The notes under the pieces were generated by a model, which was given only the letters and a program-made list of their open reading frames with translations, was not told where the DNA came from and made no database searches. Source: an uncultured Porphyromonadaceae bacterium (GTDB taxonomy: Bacteria; Bacteroidota; Bacteroidia; Bacteroidales; Muribaculaceae). Taken from it: a DNA stretch of 64,000 nt. Location of the stretch: the NCBI GenBank assembly GCA_900550395.1, contig URSD01000009.1:6692-70691 (forward strand). The letters are read 5' to 3'. Position 1 is the first letter of the stretch. Each line of letters starts with the position of its first letter. The translations under genes and the position numbers were made by a program. Below, in pieces: positions 32,629-41,827 of the stretch.

Positions 32629-35351
32629 TTCACAACAACCTTGTAGCCGGAGCCGTCAACGCGGACGAGATACAATCCGGCGTCGAGCCCGGTGAGAGCC
32701 ACACGGCGACCGGACATATCGTAAGCCTCGGGCATGCCTTCGGCGCCCTCCACGATGATCTCGCCGACACCACCGCGCACACGCACGGCAGATGCGCCGC
32801 CGTCGCCCGTGATGTCGTCAATACCGTTGAGGCCGGCCGTGCAGTAGATGGCAAAGCCGTTTGCCGGCACCTTCAGCGACAGCGTGCCGCCCGTACCGCT
32901 GAGCTGCGGATTGCTGAAGCCGCGGCTGGCATAGACCAGCTCGGCGTCGGCGGCCTCAAGACCGGCGGAAGTGACGGTCACGGTCTGCGCGGCCGAAACG
33001 GAGGGGTTGAAGAATGCCACAACCGACTTCTTGTCCTTGCGCACGCAGAGGCTGCGCGGGGCCGACTTGTCGGCGCTCCATACCGAGGAGAACTCGGCGC
33101 CCGTGCCGAACATCTCGGGATGGGCGGCACGCAGGGAGCCTGCGGCGCGGTAAGCCTCGAGGATGCGCTGACGCACGGCGTTGTCGAGGTCGTTCCAGCG
33201 CACGGTCTTGGGGTCGGTGTTGTTCGAGCCGTCGGCATTCTTGGTGCTTTCCTCGTTGCCGAGCTCCTGGAACTGCCAGAGCATCTTCGGACCCGGCGAC
33301 AGAATCATCCATACGCCGGTAGCGCCCAGACGTGCGGCGCGCACGGTGGCCGTCTTGACGTTGTCGGTGGCATAGGCCATTATCTTGGCGGCGAGGCGCT
33401 CCTCGTCGTGGCTCTCGGCGTAGGACACGGCATGGCCGTCCGTTCGGCCGGCATTGACGGCATAGAACTCCGAGATGCCGCGGCCGTTCTCGTCGTAGGC
33501 CATGGCGAACTGCCCGGCGTTGTGGCTGAGATTGTGCCAGCCCAGCTGGCCGTCGGCGGCGTTGGCGTTCTCCTCGGCATTGTCGCCCAGGAGCTCGTTG
33601 ATGTGGATGGCGTCGGGCTTCACCTCGCGCATGGCGGCGTGCAGGCGCTTCATGCGGGCGGTGCGCGTAGTGTTTGCGGCGTCAGTGCCGGAGCCGTAGC
33701 TGCCGTTGTCGCCGAGGCCCTTCACGAGGTCGAAGCGGAAGCCGTCCACGTTGTACTCGCGCAGCCAGTATTGCAGCACGTCCTTGTAGTGCTGCTCCAC
33801 GATGGCGTTCTCGGGGTTGAGGTCGTTGAGCACGCTGTAGTCGTGCGGCGCGGTAGCGTTGTAGAAGGGATTGCCGCCCGCGGGGTACATCTGATACCAG
33901 GGGGCGAGGCCGTCGGTCTGGTTGAACACCACGTCGAGAATCACGGCCAGGCCCTGGCGGTGGCACTCGTCGATGAAGTCCTTGTACTCCTCGGGCGAAC
34001 CATACGACTTGTCGGGAGCCATATAGAAATTGGTGTTGTAGCCCCACGAGTTGTTGCCGTTGAACTCCATCACCGGCATCAGTTCCACGGCGTTGACGCC
34101 GAGGCTCTTGATGTAGGGTATCTTCTCCATGGCGGCGGCCAGGGTGCCGTTGCCCAGGCGCTGACCCTCGGTGCCGGTGAAGTCGCGCAGCAGCATCTCG
34201 TAGATGTACAGGCTGCCGTGTGCTGGAATCGTGAAGTCGCTCCAGCTGTAGTCGTTCATGCCGCGGCGCCATACGGCCAGGGGCACGGTCTCAGTGACCT
34301 CGGCGGGATAGGCCGGCATCCAGTCGGCTACAGGCAGATACTTGTCATTGTAGGGGTCAAGCACAAGGCGGGCATAGGGGTCGCCCACGGCTGTCTGGCC
34401 GTCCACTATATAATAATATGTGTAGTCCGTGCCGTCGGCCAGAACGGGCGACGTAATCCAGAAGTAGCTCGCGCCGTTGTAGTCGTGGCGGTACATGGTG
34501 TTGCTGTCGAGCACCTTGTGGCCGTCCCACGAGGGCACCATAACCACACTCTTCTTGCCGGGAGCCGCCAGGCAGAAAGTCACAGTGCCGTCGGCGTTCT
34601 CCACGGCGCCCATGCGGGGCGTGCCGCCCGGATATTCGCGTTCGGCCGAGGGGCTGACGTACGTCACCGTGTGTGTCTGGCTCAGCGTCTTGCCGCCGGC
34701 TGTGGCCGTGGCTACAAATTCATATGTTCCGGCCGCGCTGATGGTATAATCCTTGGCAAGCCACACAGCAGCTGTGGCCGAGGCGAATGGTGCGCCGTTG
34801 ACGGTAATGGCGATGTCGGCCTCCTCGGTAGTGTTGACGGCAAGCGTCACTGTGGTGGCGGCAGTAATTACTCCGGCTGCCGAGCACTCGAAGTTCATCG
34901 CCAGGCCGGCGGGCTTGATGTCGACAAAGATGTCCTTGTCGCCTCTGGCCTTGCCTTGACGCGAGCCGCCGGAGTTGCGCACCACCATGCACAGACGCGT
35001 GGCGTGGTCGTCGTCCTTGATTCCGAAAAATGTGCGTATATCGCCGATAACCAGCGAGTAAGTATTTGCGTCGACGCGCGTCATGTGGCACTTGGGAAGG
35101 TCGGTATCCCAACCCGCAGCGATGTACTGCCAGTCGCCCGCGGCGGTGGTGATGCCTATGTGGGCGTACACATCGTCGCCGGTATAGTTCTTCATACCGT
35201 CGTTGCCGAGAGGCGAATCAGCGTGATAGTAAAGCACCACGCCGGTGGAGTTTTCCTGCAATACGGCGGGCGTGGTGGTGACAATCTGGGCCACGGCGCC
35301 GATGCCGCAGGCCAGGACGAGAGCCACAAATGTCAGTAATAATTTCTTCAT
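32625..35351 (-). CDS. Secreted GH13 alpha-amylase with N-terminal E-set domains
   Basis: A 908-residue starch-degrading enzyme. The signal peptide is MKKLLLTFVALVLACGIGAV. Residues about 25-260 hold beta-sandwich modules, then a CBM48-like E-set (GTPRMGAVENADGTVTFCLA). The GH13 barrel carries DVVFNQ, the nucleophile in DGFRFDLVKG near 538, the acid/base in INELLGD near 584, and the third Asp in ESHDEERL near 648. The tail YDMSGRRVALTGLDAGLYLV resembles a type IX secretion C-terminal domain. The ATG at 35351 directly precedes the signal. It is transcribed ahead of the GldB-like gene, with a 4-base overlap. Confidence 0.92.
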   Translation of the reverse strand: MKKLLLTFVALVLACGIGAVAQIVTTTPAVLQENSTGVVLYYHADSPLGNDGMKNYTGDDVYAHIGITTAAGDWQYIAAGWDTDLPKCHMTRVDANTYSLVIGDIRTFFGIKDDDHATRLCMVVRNSGGSRQGKARGDKDIFVDIKPAGLAMNFECSAAGVITAATTVTLAVNTTEEADIAITVNGAPFASATAAVWLAKDYTISAAGTYEFVATATAGGKTLSQTHTVTYVSPSAEREYPGGTPRMGAVENADGTVTFCLAAPGKKSVVMVPSWDGHKVLDSNTMYRHDYNGASYFWITSPVLADGTDYTYYYIVDGQTAVGDPYARLVLDPYNDKYLPVADWMPAYPAEVTETVPLAVWRRGMNDYSWSDFTIPAHGSLYIYEMLLRDFTGTEGQRLGNGTLAAAMEKIPYIKSLGVNAVELMPVMEFNGNNSWGYNTNFYMAPDKSYGSPEEYKDFIDECHRQGLAVILDVVFNQTDGLAPWYQMYPAGGNPFYNATAPHDYSVLNDLNPENAIVEQHYKDVLQYWLREYNVDGFRFDLVKGLGDNGSYGSGTDAANTTRTARMKRLHAAMREVKPDAIHINELLGDNAEENANAADGQLGWHNLSHNAGQFAMAYDENGRGISEFYAVNAGRTDGHAVSYAESHDEERLAAKIMAYATDNVKTATVRAARLGATGVWMILSPGPKMLWQFQELGNEESTKNADGSNNTDPKTVRWNDLDNAVRQRILEAYRAAGSLRAAHPEMFGTGAEFSSVWSADKSAPRSLCVRKDKKSVVAFFNPSVSAAQTVTVTSAGLEAADAELVYASRGFSNPQLSGTGGTLSLKVPANGFAIYCTAGLNGIDDITGDGGASAVRVRGGVGEIIVEGAEGMPEAYDMSGRRVALTGLDAGLYLVRVDGSGYKVVVK

Positions 35352-35392
35352 CTTAAGTAAACTGTGTTTTTTGGCAAGTATGATATTTTCTG

Positions 35393-35424
35393 CAAAGATA
35401 GCGCTTTGGCATGAAAAACACAAA
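35393..35424 (-). promoter_or_regulatory. Promoter of the amylase-gldB-like unit
   Basis: On the minus strand TTTG (35424-35421), a 20-base gap, then TATCTTTG (35400-35393), 41 bases before the amylase ATG. Confidence 0.75.
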
Positions 35425-35491
35425 TTGCAACCGCCTCTGTCTGACGGTTCAGTGCCGAAGACGTTAAAATAGTATCACATTTTAAACAAAT

Positions 35492-35525
35492 TTTGCGATT
35501 TTATCTAAAAATTTCATTACTTTTG
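35492..35525 (+). promoter_or_regulatory. Promoter of the GH95 gene
   Basis: TTTG (35492-35495), a 22-base gap, then TACTTTTG (35518-35525), 34 bases before the ATG. The spacing is one base over the usual range. Confidence 0.65.
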
Positions 35526-35559
35526 TACAGAAAACAATAAACCATCACCATTAAATACT

Positions 35560-38500
35560 ATGAAAAACACCCCCGGGAGACCGATAACACGGATGATTCT
35601 ATCGTTGCTACTGACAATATGTGCAACAGCAACCGTAAAAGCAGCCGATGTTAAGTTTTATGAATTTTGGAATCACCAACTACTGACAACCCTCACGCCA
35701 TTAGTTCCAGACGGTAAGACTTATACTGGTACGTTCACTCCCGCAAGCTGGGGTTCCTACATCATTGAAGTAGACGGGACGAAATACGGATTCTCTCAAG
35801 AGACCGGTATAGGAGGCTACAACGACTTGCCAAAGACCGTCACGTTAAACGCAGGAGATTCATCAAGGTTTTATGTGGGTGATACCCAAAGTAATGACTT
35901 CGGCATAATAGTAGTCGTAAACGGCGACAACACATGCACAATGACTCTGTGTAAGATTGAGGACCTGCCGAAAGCCGACCCCACCCCGCTGTCTATGGCA
36001 ATCAACGGCACGACAATAGACGTGAGCGACGACATCAACGGACTCAGCGAGACTTTCACAATCGAGGGCAGCTATGAGGTCACAGACGGCAACAGCCTCA
36101 CAATCGGTGGAATCTCCGCAGGCGGCGCAGCCTACGGCGCACAGACACAGCCCACGTTCACCGACAGCAAGGACGAGCAGACGCAGACAGTGGCGCTCGT
36201 AAGCGGCGGCGGGGACATCAGCGTCACCCGTCCGGGCATCTACACCGTCGGGCTGAGCGTGCTGAAAGGAGTGCCGTCGGCATGCGTCATCACCAAAGCA
36301 TCGGGCGACAAGATTCCTCTCAAAGTCAACATTGACGGCAACAGCCTGATAGTGGCCGACGACGTGGAGGGGCAGACCGGCACCTTCAACGTGCAGGGCA
36401 CTTATAATGTGGACGCCGGCGGCAGCCTCAGCTTAGGTCCCGTCACCGTGGGCGACACTTCCTACGGCTTTGAAGCCGACCCCGCATTCGATGCGACCAA
36501 CAACGCACAGCAGACGCTTAAGCTCCGCCTCGTGGCCGGAGGCAACGCTGCGACAATCGGCGTAAAAGGCACATACTCGCTGACGATAGCCCTGCGCGAC
36601 GGCGAGCCTACGGGCTGCACCGTCACCCGCGCCCCCTACACTCCCGTGCTGACACTGGACGGAGCATCAGTCACCCCCGACGCCTCCGGTATTTACACCA
36701 AAACGGCCTTCTACAGCGCCGGAGCAGTGCCCGTAATCATCTATGAAGGTACGCGCCTCTACCTCGCCGCAGACATCCTCGCTACCGACGCCGAGGCACA
36801 CACCATAGCGCTGAGCACCTCCGACTCCGGCCACAAAGTTGCGGCCGCCGGCAGCTACGACCTCCGCGTCGACCCCACCGCGCTCTCCCTCTCCTACACC
36901 TGCACGAGCTACCGCGACCCCTCGCTGCCCGACGAAGGGTTTTCCTCCACATTCCCGCAGGAAATGCTGGAATGGACAGGCAATGGCTACACACCTGCCA
37001 ATCAAGCCAACATAATATTCTATGAGGAAACCAACCCCGGATGGAGTATGCAATGCTCGCCACGCTACGACATGCACACTTTCCTGATAGGCAACGGAAG
37101 CATTGGCCTGACATTATCCGGCAACCGATTCGATGAGATGAAGCTTTGCCACAAGACTTTTTATGAAGGTGCACCACCATCGGCCTACCCAACAACCACA
37201 ACCGGCACAGGCTACATCGATGCCCCCGGACAGTATGAGGAACTGGGGAAACTTTCCATACGTGACAACAACGAGAACGGTGACCTCAAATATCTGTCGC
37301 AGCTCGACATGAGCAAAGGTGTAGTATCCGCCTATGCCTTACGCGACAAGCCTGTGGCCGCAGAGTATTTCGTCAGCAACCCTGACGACGTGTTTGTAAC
37401 CAATCTGACCTCAGAGCAGCCGCGCAATTACGAAATAGCCCTTGGCGGCAAACTCTCAGGAAAATGCACCGACGGCTCTCACTTCATAGCCTCCGCTTCA
37501 CTGAAGACCGTCAGCAATACAGTCTGCATAGCATGGGACACCGACGGCGTGGCGGACACATCCGGTACAACAGTAAAAATCAACAACGCCACGCGTCTCA
37601 TGGTAGTGATGGCATGCGCTTCAAGCTATGACCAGACCGCCGAAGACTTCCGCAGCGGCAAAGACCTCACAGCCGAGGCCATCGGAAAGACTGACGTGGC
37701 AATTGCAAAAGGATTCCGTTCACTCTACAACGACCATGTGGCCGACCACAGCATTCTCTACGACGCATGCGCACTGGAATTCGACAACACAGCCGAAAAC
37801 GACATGTCCATAGACCAGCTCGTAGACGGAGGCCGGGAAGGCACGCTGACCGATGCGCAGTGGCGCCTGCTGGAAACCATTATTTTCAACTACGGACGAT
37901 ACACACTCATCGGTTCCTCGCGCAAAAACAATGTGCTTCCAAACTTCCTTGAAGGCATATGGGGCACAGACGACCAGTGGAACCGCGACATTCATGCCGA
38001 TGTGAACGTTGAGATGAACTATTGGCCGGCCGAAAGTACCGGACTGAGCGACCCCCACATGGCATTCCTCAATTACATCATCAACATGTCGCAACGTCCT
38101 GAATGGCGCAAACTTGCAGCCGCACGCGCTCCCGGCTGCGACAGCAGAGCATGGACACTCGGCAACGCCAACAATATATTCGGCCACCAGGTTGAATTCA
38201 ACTCGCAGTATTCGGAAGCCAACGCCTGGTTCTGCCATCACCTGTGGCAACACTACGTCTACACCCTCGACAGAGAATATCTGGCGCGTATAGTACCTGT
38301 AATGGAAAATGCCTGCCGCTTTTGGGAAAAGCGCCTCATCAGCAACGGTTCGGGCAAACTCGTGCTTCCTGAATGCTGGTCGCCGGAGAATGGCGGTGGC
38401 GGCGGCACAACGGCTGTCCACGGTCGCCAGCTCGTGACCGATCTGTTCACCAACGCCATAGCAGGCCGGAAAATACTCGGCGGAGACACCGGCTATCTTT

Positions 38501-39462
38501 CCACTATGCAGGATATACTTTCCCGCCTTGACAACGGTATCCACGTAAACGGTGGTGCCATCGAGGAGTGGGAAGGTACGGCACCAATAGCCGACGGACA
38601 CCGTCACCTTTCGCATCTGATGTGTCTTTTCCCATTAGGACAAGTATCTCCGTTTGATGCTGACCCGACCGCGTTCGACGCTACTATACGCTCGCTCGAG
38701 CTTCGCGGTGACGGCGACGGCGGAGAAGCCGCAGGATGGGTGGACGCATGGCGCGCCAACTGCCGCGCACGTACACGTCAGCCCAACACAAGCAACGGGT
38801 ACAAAGGCGCATACGAAAATCTGCACACCGCTGTGGCAGAGGAACACCTGATGCTGAACCTCAACAACACAACCCTCGGGCAATATCAGATAGAGGGCAA
38901 CGCCGGTCTTACCTCAGCCATAGCCGAAATGCTATTGCAGAGCTACCGCGGCAGCGTTACGGCAGAGGGCGTATCAGGCGTTATCGATCTGCTGCCGGCG
39001 CTCCCTCAGGAATGGACAGCCGGTTCAATCAAAGGCATACGCGCAAAAGGCGGCTACACCACCGACATGACCTGGAGCGACAGCCGTGTGCAGCGCGCAA
39101 CCATCAATGTATCGCACAGCGGCAAGCTGCAGGTTCATCACCCGAACATCAGCAGCATGTACATCTATCTTAACGGCAAAACATATACAGCGCCACAACA
39201 TGCCGCCGCATATGCTGCCTCCTCCGTAGCAAATGATGATTACGTGGCATTCCCGAGCCTGAATGCAGGCGACAAAATAGTCATCTCCGCAAAGCGCCTC
39301 AGCACCGGCATCGACGACATAGAGAGCGATACCATAGAGGAGAGCGACAGCGAGGCTCCCGTAGAGTATTTCAACCTGCAAGGCATACGCGTGGCCCATC
39401 CCGAAGCCGGAGGGCTCTACATACGCCGCCAGGGCAACCGTGTGGAGAAAATAAGGATGTAA
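35560..39462 (+). CDS. Very long GH95-family glycoside hydrolase with N-terminal repeat modules
   Basis: 1300 residues; typical GH95 alpha-L-fucosidases have 750-850. After the signal peptide come a beta-rich domain (30-135) and three tandem modules of about 90-110 residues (about 143-250, 253-358 and 360-448), the first two sharing a xLxVxIDGNSL/xMAINGTTI opening and an ending like GxPxxCxITxA. The GH95 domain runs from about 453 to 1220: FLEGIWGTDDQWNRDIHADV, EMNYWPAES near 812, GHRHLSHLMCLFP and YQIEGNAGL near 1108. In the families I know these motifs read NxNxxMNYW and QIDGN, so an Asn is Asp and an Asp is Glu here. The C-terminus YFNLQGIRVAHPEAGGLYIR resembles a type IX sorting tail. Substrate specificity may differ from fucose. 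Confidence 0.87.
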   Translation: MKNTPGRPITRMILSLLLTICATATVKAADVKFYEFWNHQLLTTLTPLVPDGKTYTGTFTPASWGSYIIEVDGTKYGFSQETGIGGYNDLPKTVTLNAGDSSRFYVGDTQSNDFGIIVVVNGDNTCTMTLCKIEDLPKADPTPLSMAINGTTIDVSDDINGLSETFTIEGSYEVTDGNSLTIGGISAGGAAYGAQTQPTFTDSKDEQTQTVALVSGGGDISVTRPGIYTVGLSVLKGVPSACVITKASGDKIPLKVNIDGNSLIVADDVEGQTGTFNVQGTYNVDAGGSLSLGPVTVGDTSYGFEADPAFDATNNAQQTLKLRLVAGGNAATIGVKGTYSLTIALRDGEPTGCTVTRAPYTPVLTLDGASVTPDASGIYTKTAFYSAGAVPVIIYEGTRLYLAADILATDAEAHTIALSTSDSGHKVAAAGSYDLRVDPTALSLSYTCTSYRDPSLPDEGFSSTFPQEMLEWTGNGYTPANQANIIFYEETNPGWSMQCSPRYDMHTFLIGNGSIGLTLSGNRFDEMKLCHKTFYEGAPPSAYPTTTTGTGYIDAPGQYEELGKLSIRDNNENGDLKYLSQLDMSKGVVSAYALRDKPVAAEYFVSNPDDVFVTNLTSEQPRNYEIALGGKLSGKCTDGSHFIASASLKTVSNTVCIAWDTDGVADTSGTTVKINNATRLMVVMACASSYDQTAEDFRSGKDLTAEAIGKTDVAIAKGFRSLYNDHVADHSILYDACALEFDNTAENDMSIDQLVDGGREGTLTDAQWRLLETIIFNYGRYTLIGSSRKNNVLPNFLEGIWGTDDQWNRDIHADVNVEMNYWPAESTGLSDPHMAFLNYIINMSQRPEWRKLAAARAPGCDSRAWTLGNANNIFGHQVEFNSQYSEANAWFCHHLWQHYVYTLDREYLARIVPVMENACRFWEKRLISNGSGKLVLPECWSPENGGGGGTTAVHGRQLVTDLFTNAIAGRKILGGDTGYLSTMQDILSRLDNGIHVNGGAIEEWEGTAPIADGHRHLSHLMCLFPLGQVSPFDADPTAFDATIRSLELRGDGDGGEAAGWVDAWRANCRARTRQPNTSNGYKGAYENLHTAVAEEHLMLNLNNTTLGQYQIEGNAGLTSAIAEMLLQSYRGSVTAEGVSGVIDLLPALPQEWTAGSIKGIRAKGGYTTDMTWSDSRVQRATINVSHSGKLQVHHPNISSMYIYLNGKTYTAPQHAAAYAASSVANDDYVAFPSLNAGDKIVISAKRLSTGIDDIESDTIEESDSEAPVEYFNLQGIRVAHPEAGGLYIRRQGNRVEKIRM

Positions 39463-39486
39463 CTCCGCAAGGCACACAACGAAAAG

Positions 39487-39520
39487 GGCGCCCGACCGCA
39501 ATGGTCGGGCGCCTCTTTTT
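39487..39520 (+). terminator. Strong terminator after GH95, possibly bidirectional
   Basis: A perfect 11-base stem, GGCGCCCGACC and GGTCGGGCGCC, with a GCAAT loop, followed on the plus strand by TCTTTTT. On the minus strand it is followed by CTTTTC, so it may also end the antisense transcript proposed at 39487-39748. Confidence 0.85.
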
Positions 39521-39748
39521 ATAAGGCCACATCAAAGGATGCGATGAAACTCCGATAAGACAGGGTTTGAGTGCTCGCCGTCCTTTGTAATCCTCCGGCT
39601 CAAAGGCATCCTCTCGCCAAGGGCTCGAGGCTGAGGCCCGCCATTGGGCGGCAAAGCGTGTCTCGGCATTTCAGTAAAATTTGAAGAGTTTCCCAATCTA
39701 CTTTGATGTGGTGTATCTTGTGGCGGTCTCTTCCGCCCTTTCTTTCAT
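39487..39748 (-). ncRNA. Candidate small RNA between GH95 and GH127
   Basis: No gene on the plus strand fills 39463-39886. On the minus strand a full promoter (39753-39784) points into it, and the transcript would start near 39746 and meet the strong hairpin at 39487-39520, giving about 260 bases. The first ATG lies at the expected start and opens only a 16-codon frame (MKERAEETATRYTTSK). Other frames over the region are open without clear starts, so a short leaderless peptide or a repeat-derived frame is possible. Confidence 0.45.
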
Positions 39749-39752
39749 AACG

Positions 39753-39784
39753 CAAAATTAAGCGATGCTGTTCGTAATTCCAAA
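39753..39784 (-). promoter_or_regulatory. Promoter firing into the GH95-GH127 spacer
   Basis: On the minus strand TTTG (39784-39781), a 20-base gap, then TAATTTTG (39760-39753) followed by CG. This is as good a match as the ribosomal and tRNA promoters here, yet no gene lies downstream on that strand. Beside it, CGGGCGGC (39805-39812) and GCCGCCCG (39830-39837) form a hairpin. Confidence 0.7.
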
Positions 39785-39886
39785 TTTTTTCAGAAGAAAA
39801 ATTTCGGGCGGCACGAACGGGCGCCACTCGCCGCCCGATTGGGTATCGGCGGCATCTGAAACGTATTTCATCATAAACATCCTGAT

Positions 39887-41797
39887 ATGAAACGAATAAT
39901 CACCACCCTAATGTGCGCCGCAGCCATCTCGGCCGCCGCACAGTCAGTATATCCCGGCGCCGCCGAGCAGGCGCTGCAACTGCACACCACGGCCCCGCTT
40001 CGCGCCCGGTCGTTCGCGCTGGAGGACGTGCGCGTGCTTCCAGGCCGCGTCCACGACAACATCGCCCGCGACTCGGCATGGATGGCTTCCATCCCCGTGC
40101 GCAGGCTGCTGCACAACTTCCGCACCAACGCCGGCGTCTTCGCCGGGCGCGAGGGCGGCTACGACACTCCCATACGTCTGGGCGGCTGGGAGTCGCCGGA
40201 CTGCGACCTGCGCGGCCACACCACCGGCCACCTGCTCTCAGCCTACGGACTGATGTACGCCGCCACGGGCGACGAACTGTTCCGCCTCAAGGGCGACAGC
40301 CTCGTGGCCGGGCTGGCCGAGGTGCAGCAGGCACTCGGACCGGACGGCTACCTCAGCGCCTTCCCCGAGGAACTTATCAACCGCAACATCCGCGGCAAGT
40401 CGGTGTGGGCACCCTGGTACACGCTGCACAAGATACTGGCCGGTCTGCTCGACCAGTACGTCTACGGCCACAACGAACAGGCGCTCGAGGTAGCAAGGCG
40501 CATGGGCTCGTGGGCGGCCAAGAAAGTGGACTCGCTGCCCGAGGAGACGCGCCGCCTGATGCTGCGCAACGAGTTCGGCGGCATCAACGAGTCGCTCTAC
40601 AACCTCTATGCGGCCACCGCCGACAGCACCTATCTGCGCGCCGCCCGTTTCTTCTACCACAACGACGTGCTCGACCCGCTGGCCCGCGGCGACTTCGACA
40701 TGGGCACCAAGCACTGCAACACCTTCCTGCCCAAGCTGCTGGCCGAGGCCCGCAACTACGAGCTGTGCGGCGACACAGGCAGCCGCGACATGGTGCGGCA
40801 GTTCTGGGGCGAGATGCTCGGCAAGCACGCATTCGCCACCGGCTCGCTCAGCCAGAAAGAACACTTCTTCAATCCCGACGAGATGAGCCGCAACATCAAC
40901 GGCTACACCGGCGAGACATGCTGCACATACAATATGCTCAAGCTCGGGCGCCACATCTTCTGCTGGGACGCAGACGCAACAGTGGCCGACTATCACGAAC
41001 GCGCGCTCTTCAACCACATCCTCGCCCAGCAGGACACGGCCAGCGGCATGGTATGCTACTTCCTGCCCCTGCTCAGCGGCGCCTACAAGGTGTACTCCAC
41101 CCCTGAAAATTCCTTCTGGTGCTGCGTGGGCAGCGGATTCGAGAGCCACGCCAAGTACGGCGAGGGCATCTATTACCACGGCGGCGACAGCGACGACGAG
41201 CTGCTTGTGAACCTGTTCATCCCCTCCCGCCTGAACTGGCGCGAGCGCGGTCTGCGGCTGACGCAGACCACGCGCTTCCCCGAGGAGGAGACCGTGCGCC
41301 TCACCATCGACGAGGCTCCCGCCGAGGCGCTTGCCATCTCGCTGCGCCACCCGGCATGGTGTGCGCGCCCCGAGCTGCGCGTCAACGGCAAACGGGTGTC
41401 AGCCAAGACTTCGCCCTCGGGCTACATGACGCTACACCGCCGCTGGCGCAAGGGCGACACCGTGGATGTGCGCTACCCCATGAGCCTGCGCGTGGAGACG
41501 GCCCGCGACGACGCATCGCGCGGCGCCCTGCTCTACGGCCCCGTGGTGCTCGCCGGCGACATGGGCACGGAAGGTATGGCCGCACCGGCTCCGTTCTCCG
41601 ACCCCACCGTGCGCAACGACTACTACACCTACGACTATCACGTGCCGGCCGACCTAAATACCATACTTGCCCCCTCCACCGTGCGCCGCGTCCCCGGCGA
41701 GGGCCTCCACTTCGCCACCCCCGACGGCCGCACCCTCATGCCGCTGTACGACGCCCACCACCGCCGCTACACCGTGTACTGGAATCTAATGAAATAA
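39887..41797 (+). CDS. GH127/GH146-family beta-L-arabinofuranosidase (DUF1680)
   Basis: 636 residues with a signal peptide (MKRIITTLMCAAAISAAAQS). The (alpha/alpha)6 barrel carries WAPWYTLHKILAGLLDQY, NEFGGINESLYNLYAAT and KHCNTFLPKLL. The cysteine-zinc catalytic centre of this family is visible: GETCCTYNMLKL near 342 (Glu-x-Cys ligands) and FWCCVGSG near 411, where the first Cys is the expected nucleophile. The candidate acid/base is in SQKEHFF. It releases beta-L-arabinofuranose from plant glycans. It follows the GH95 gene after 424 bases and a terminator, so it needs its own promoter, which I could not identify clearly. Confidence 0.92.
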   Translation: MKRIITTLMCAAAISAAAQSVYPGAAEQALQLHTTAPLRARSFALEDVRVLPGRVHDNIARDSAWMASIPVRRLLHNFRTNAGVFAGREGGYDTPIRLGGWESPDCDLRGHTTGHLLSAYGLMYAATGDELFRLKGDSLVAGLAEVQQALGPDGYLSAFPEELINRNIRGKSVWAPWYTLHKILAGLLDQYVYGHNEQALEVARRMGSWAAKKVDSLPEETRRLMLRNEFGGINESLYNLYAATADSTYLRAARFFYHNDVLDPLARGDFDMGTKHCNTFLPKLLAEARNYELCGDTGSRDMVRQFWGEMLGKHAFATGSLSQKEHFFNPDEMSRNINGYTGETCCTYNMLKLGRHIFCWDADATVADYHERALFNHILAQQDTASGMVCYFLPLLSGAYKVYSTPENSFWCCVGSGFESHAKYGEGIYYHGGDSDDELLVNLFIPSRLNWRERGLRLTQTTRFPEEETVRLTIDEAPAEALAISLRHPAWCARPELRVNGKRVSAKTSPSGYMTLHRRWRKGDTVDVRYPMSLRVETARDDASRGALLYGPVVLAGDMGTEGMAAPAPFSDPTVRNDYYTYDYHVPADLNTILAPSTVRRVPGEGLHFATPDGRTLMPLYDAHHRRYTVYWNLMK

Positions 41798-41827
41798 AAA
41801 AATTATTGCTGTCCGATAAAACGGGAA

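Noticed and set aside
33120..35339. Plus-strand open frame of about 739 codons
   Set aside because: It is the shadow of the GH13 amylase gene and has no start signal or family motif.
39600..39827. 75-codon minus-strand frame between GH95 and GH127
   Set aside because: Its ATG lies upstream of the mapped -7 box and it has no recognisable domain; a non-coding transcript explains the promoter and terminator better.
31669..41797. Polysaccharide utilisation locus formed by GH13, GH95 and GH127
   Set aside because: There is no SusC/SusD pair, no hybrid two-component or sigma/anti-sigma regulator near them, and the genes are on both strands with separate promoters and a terminator.
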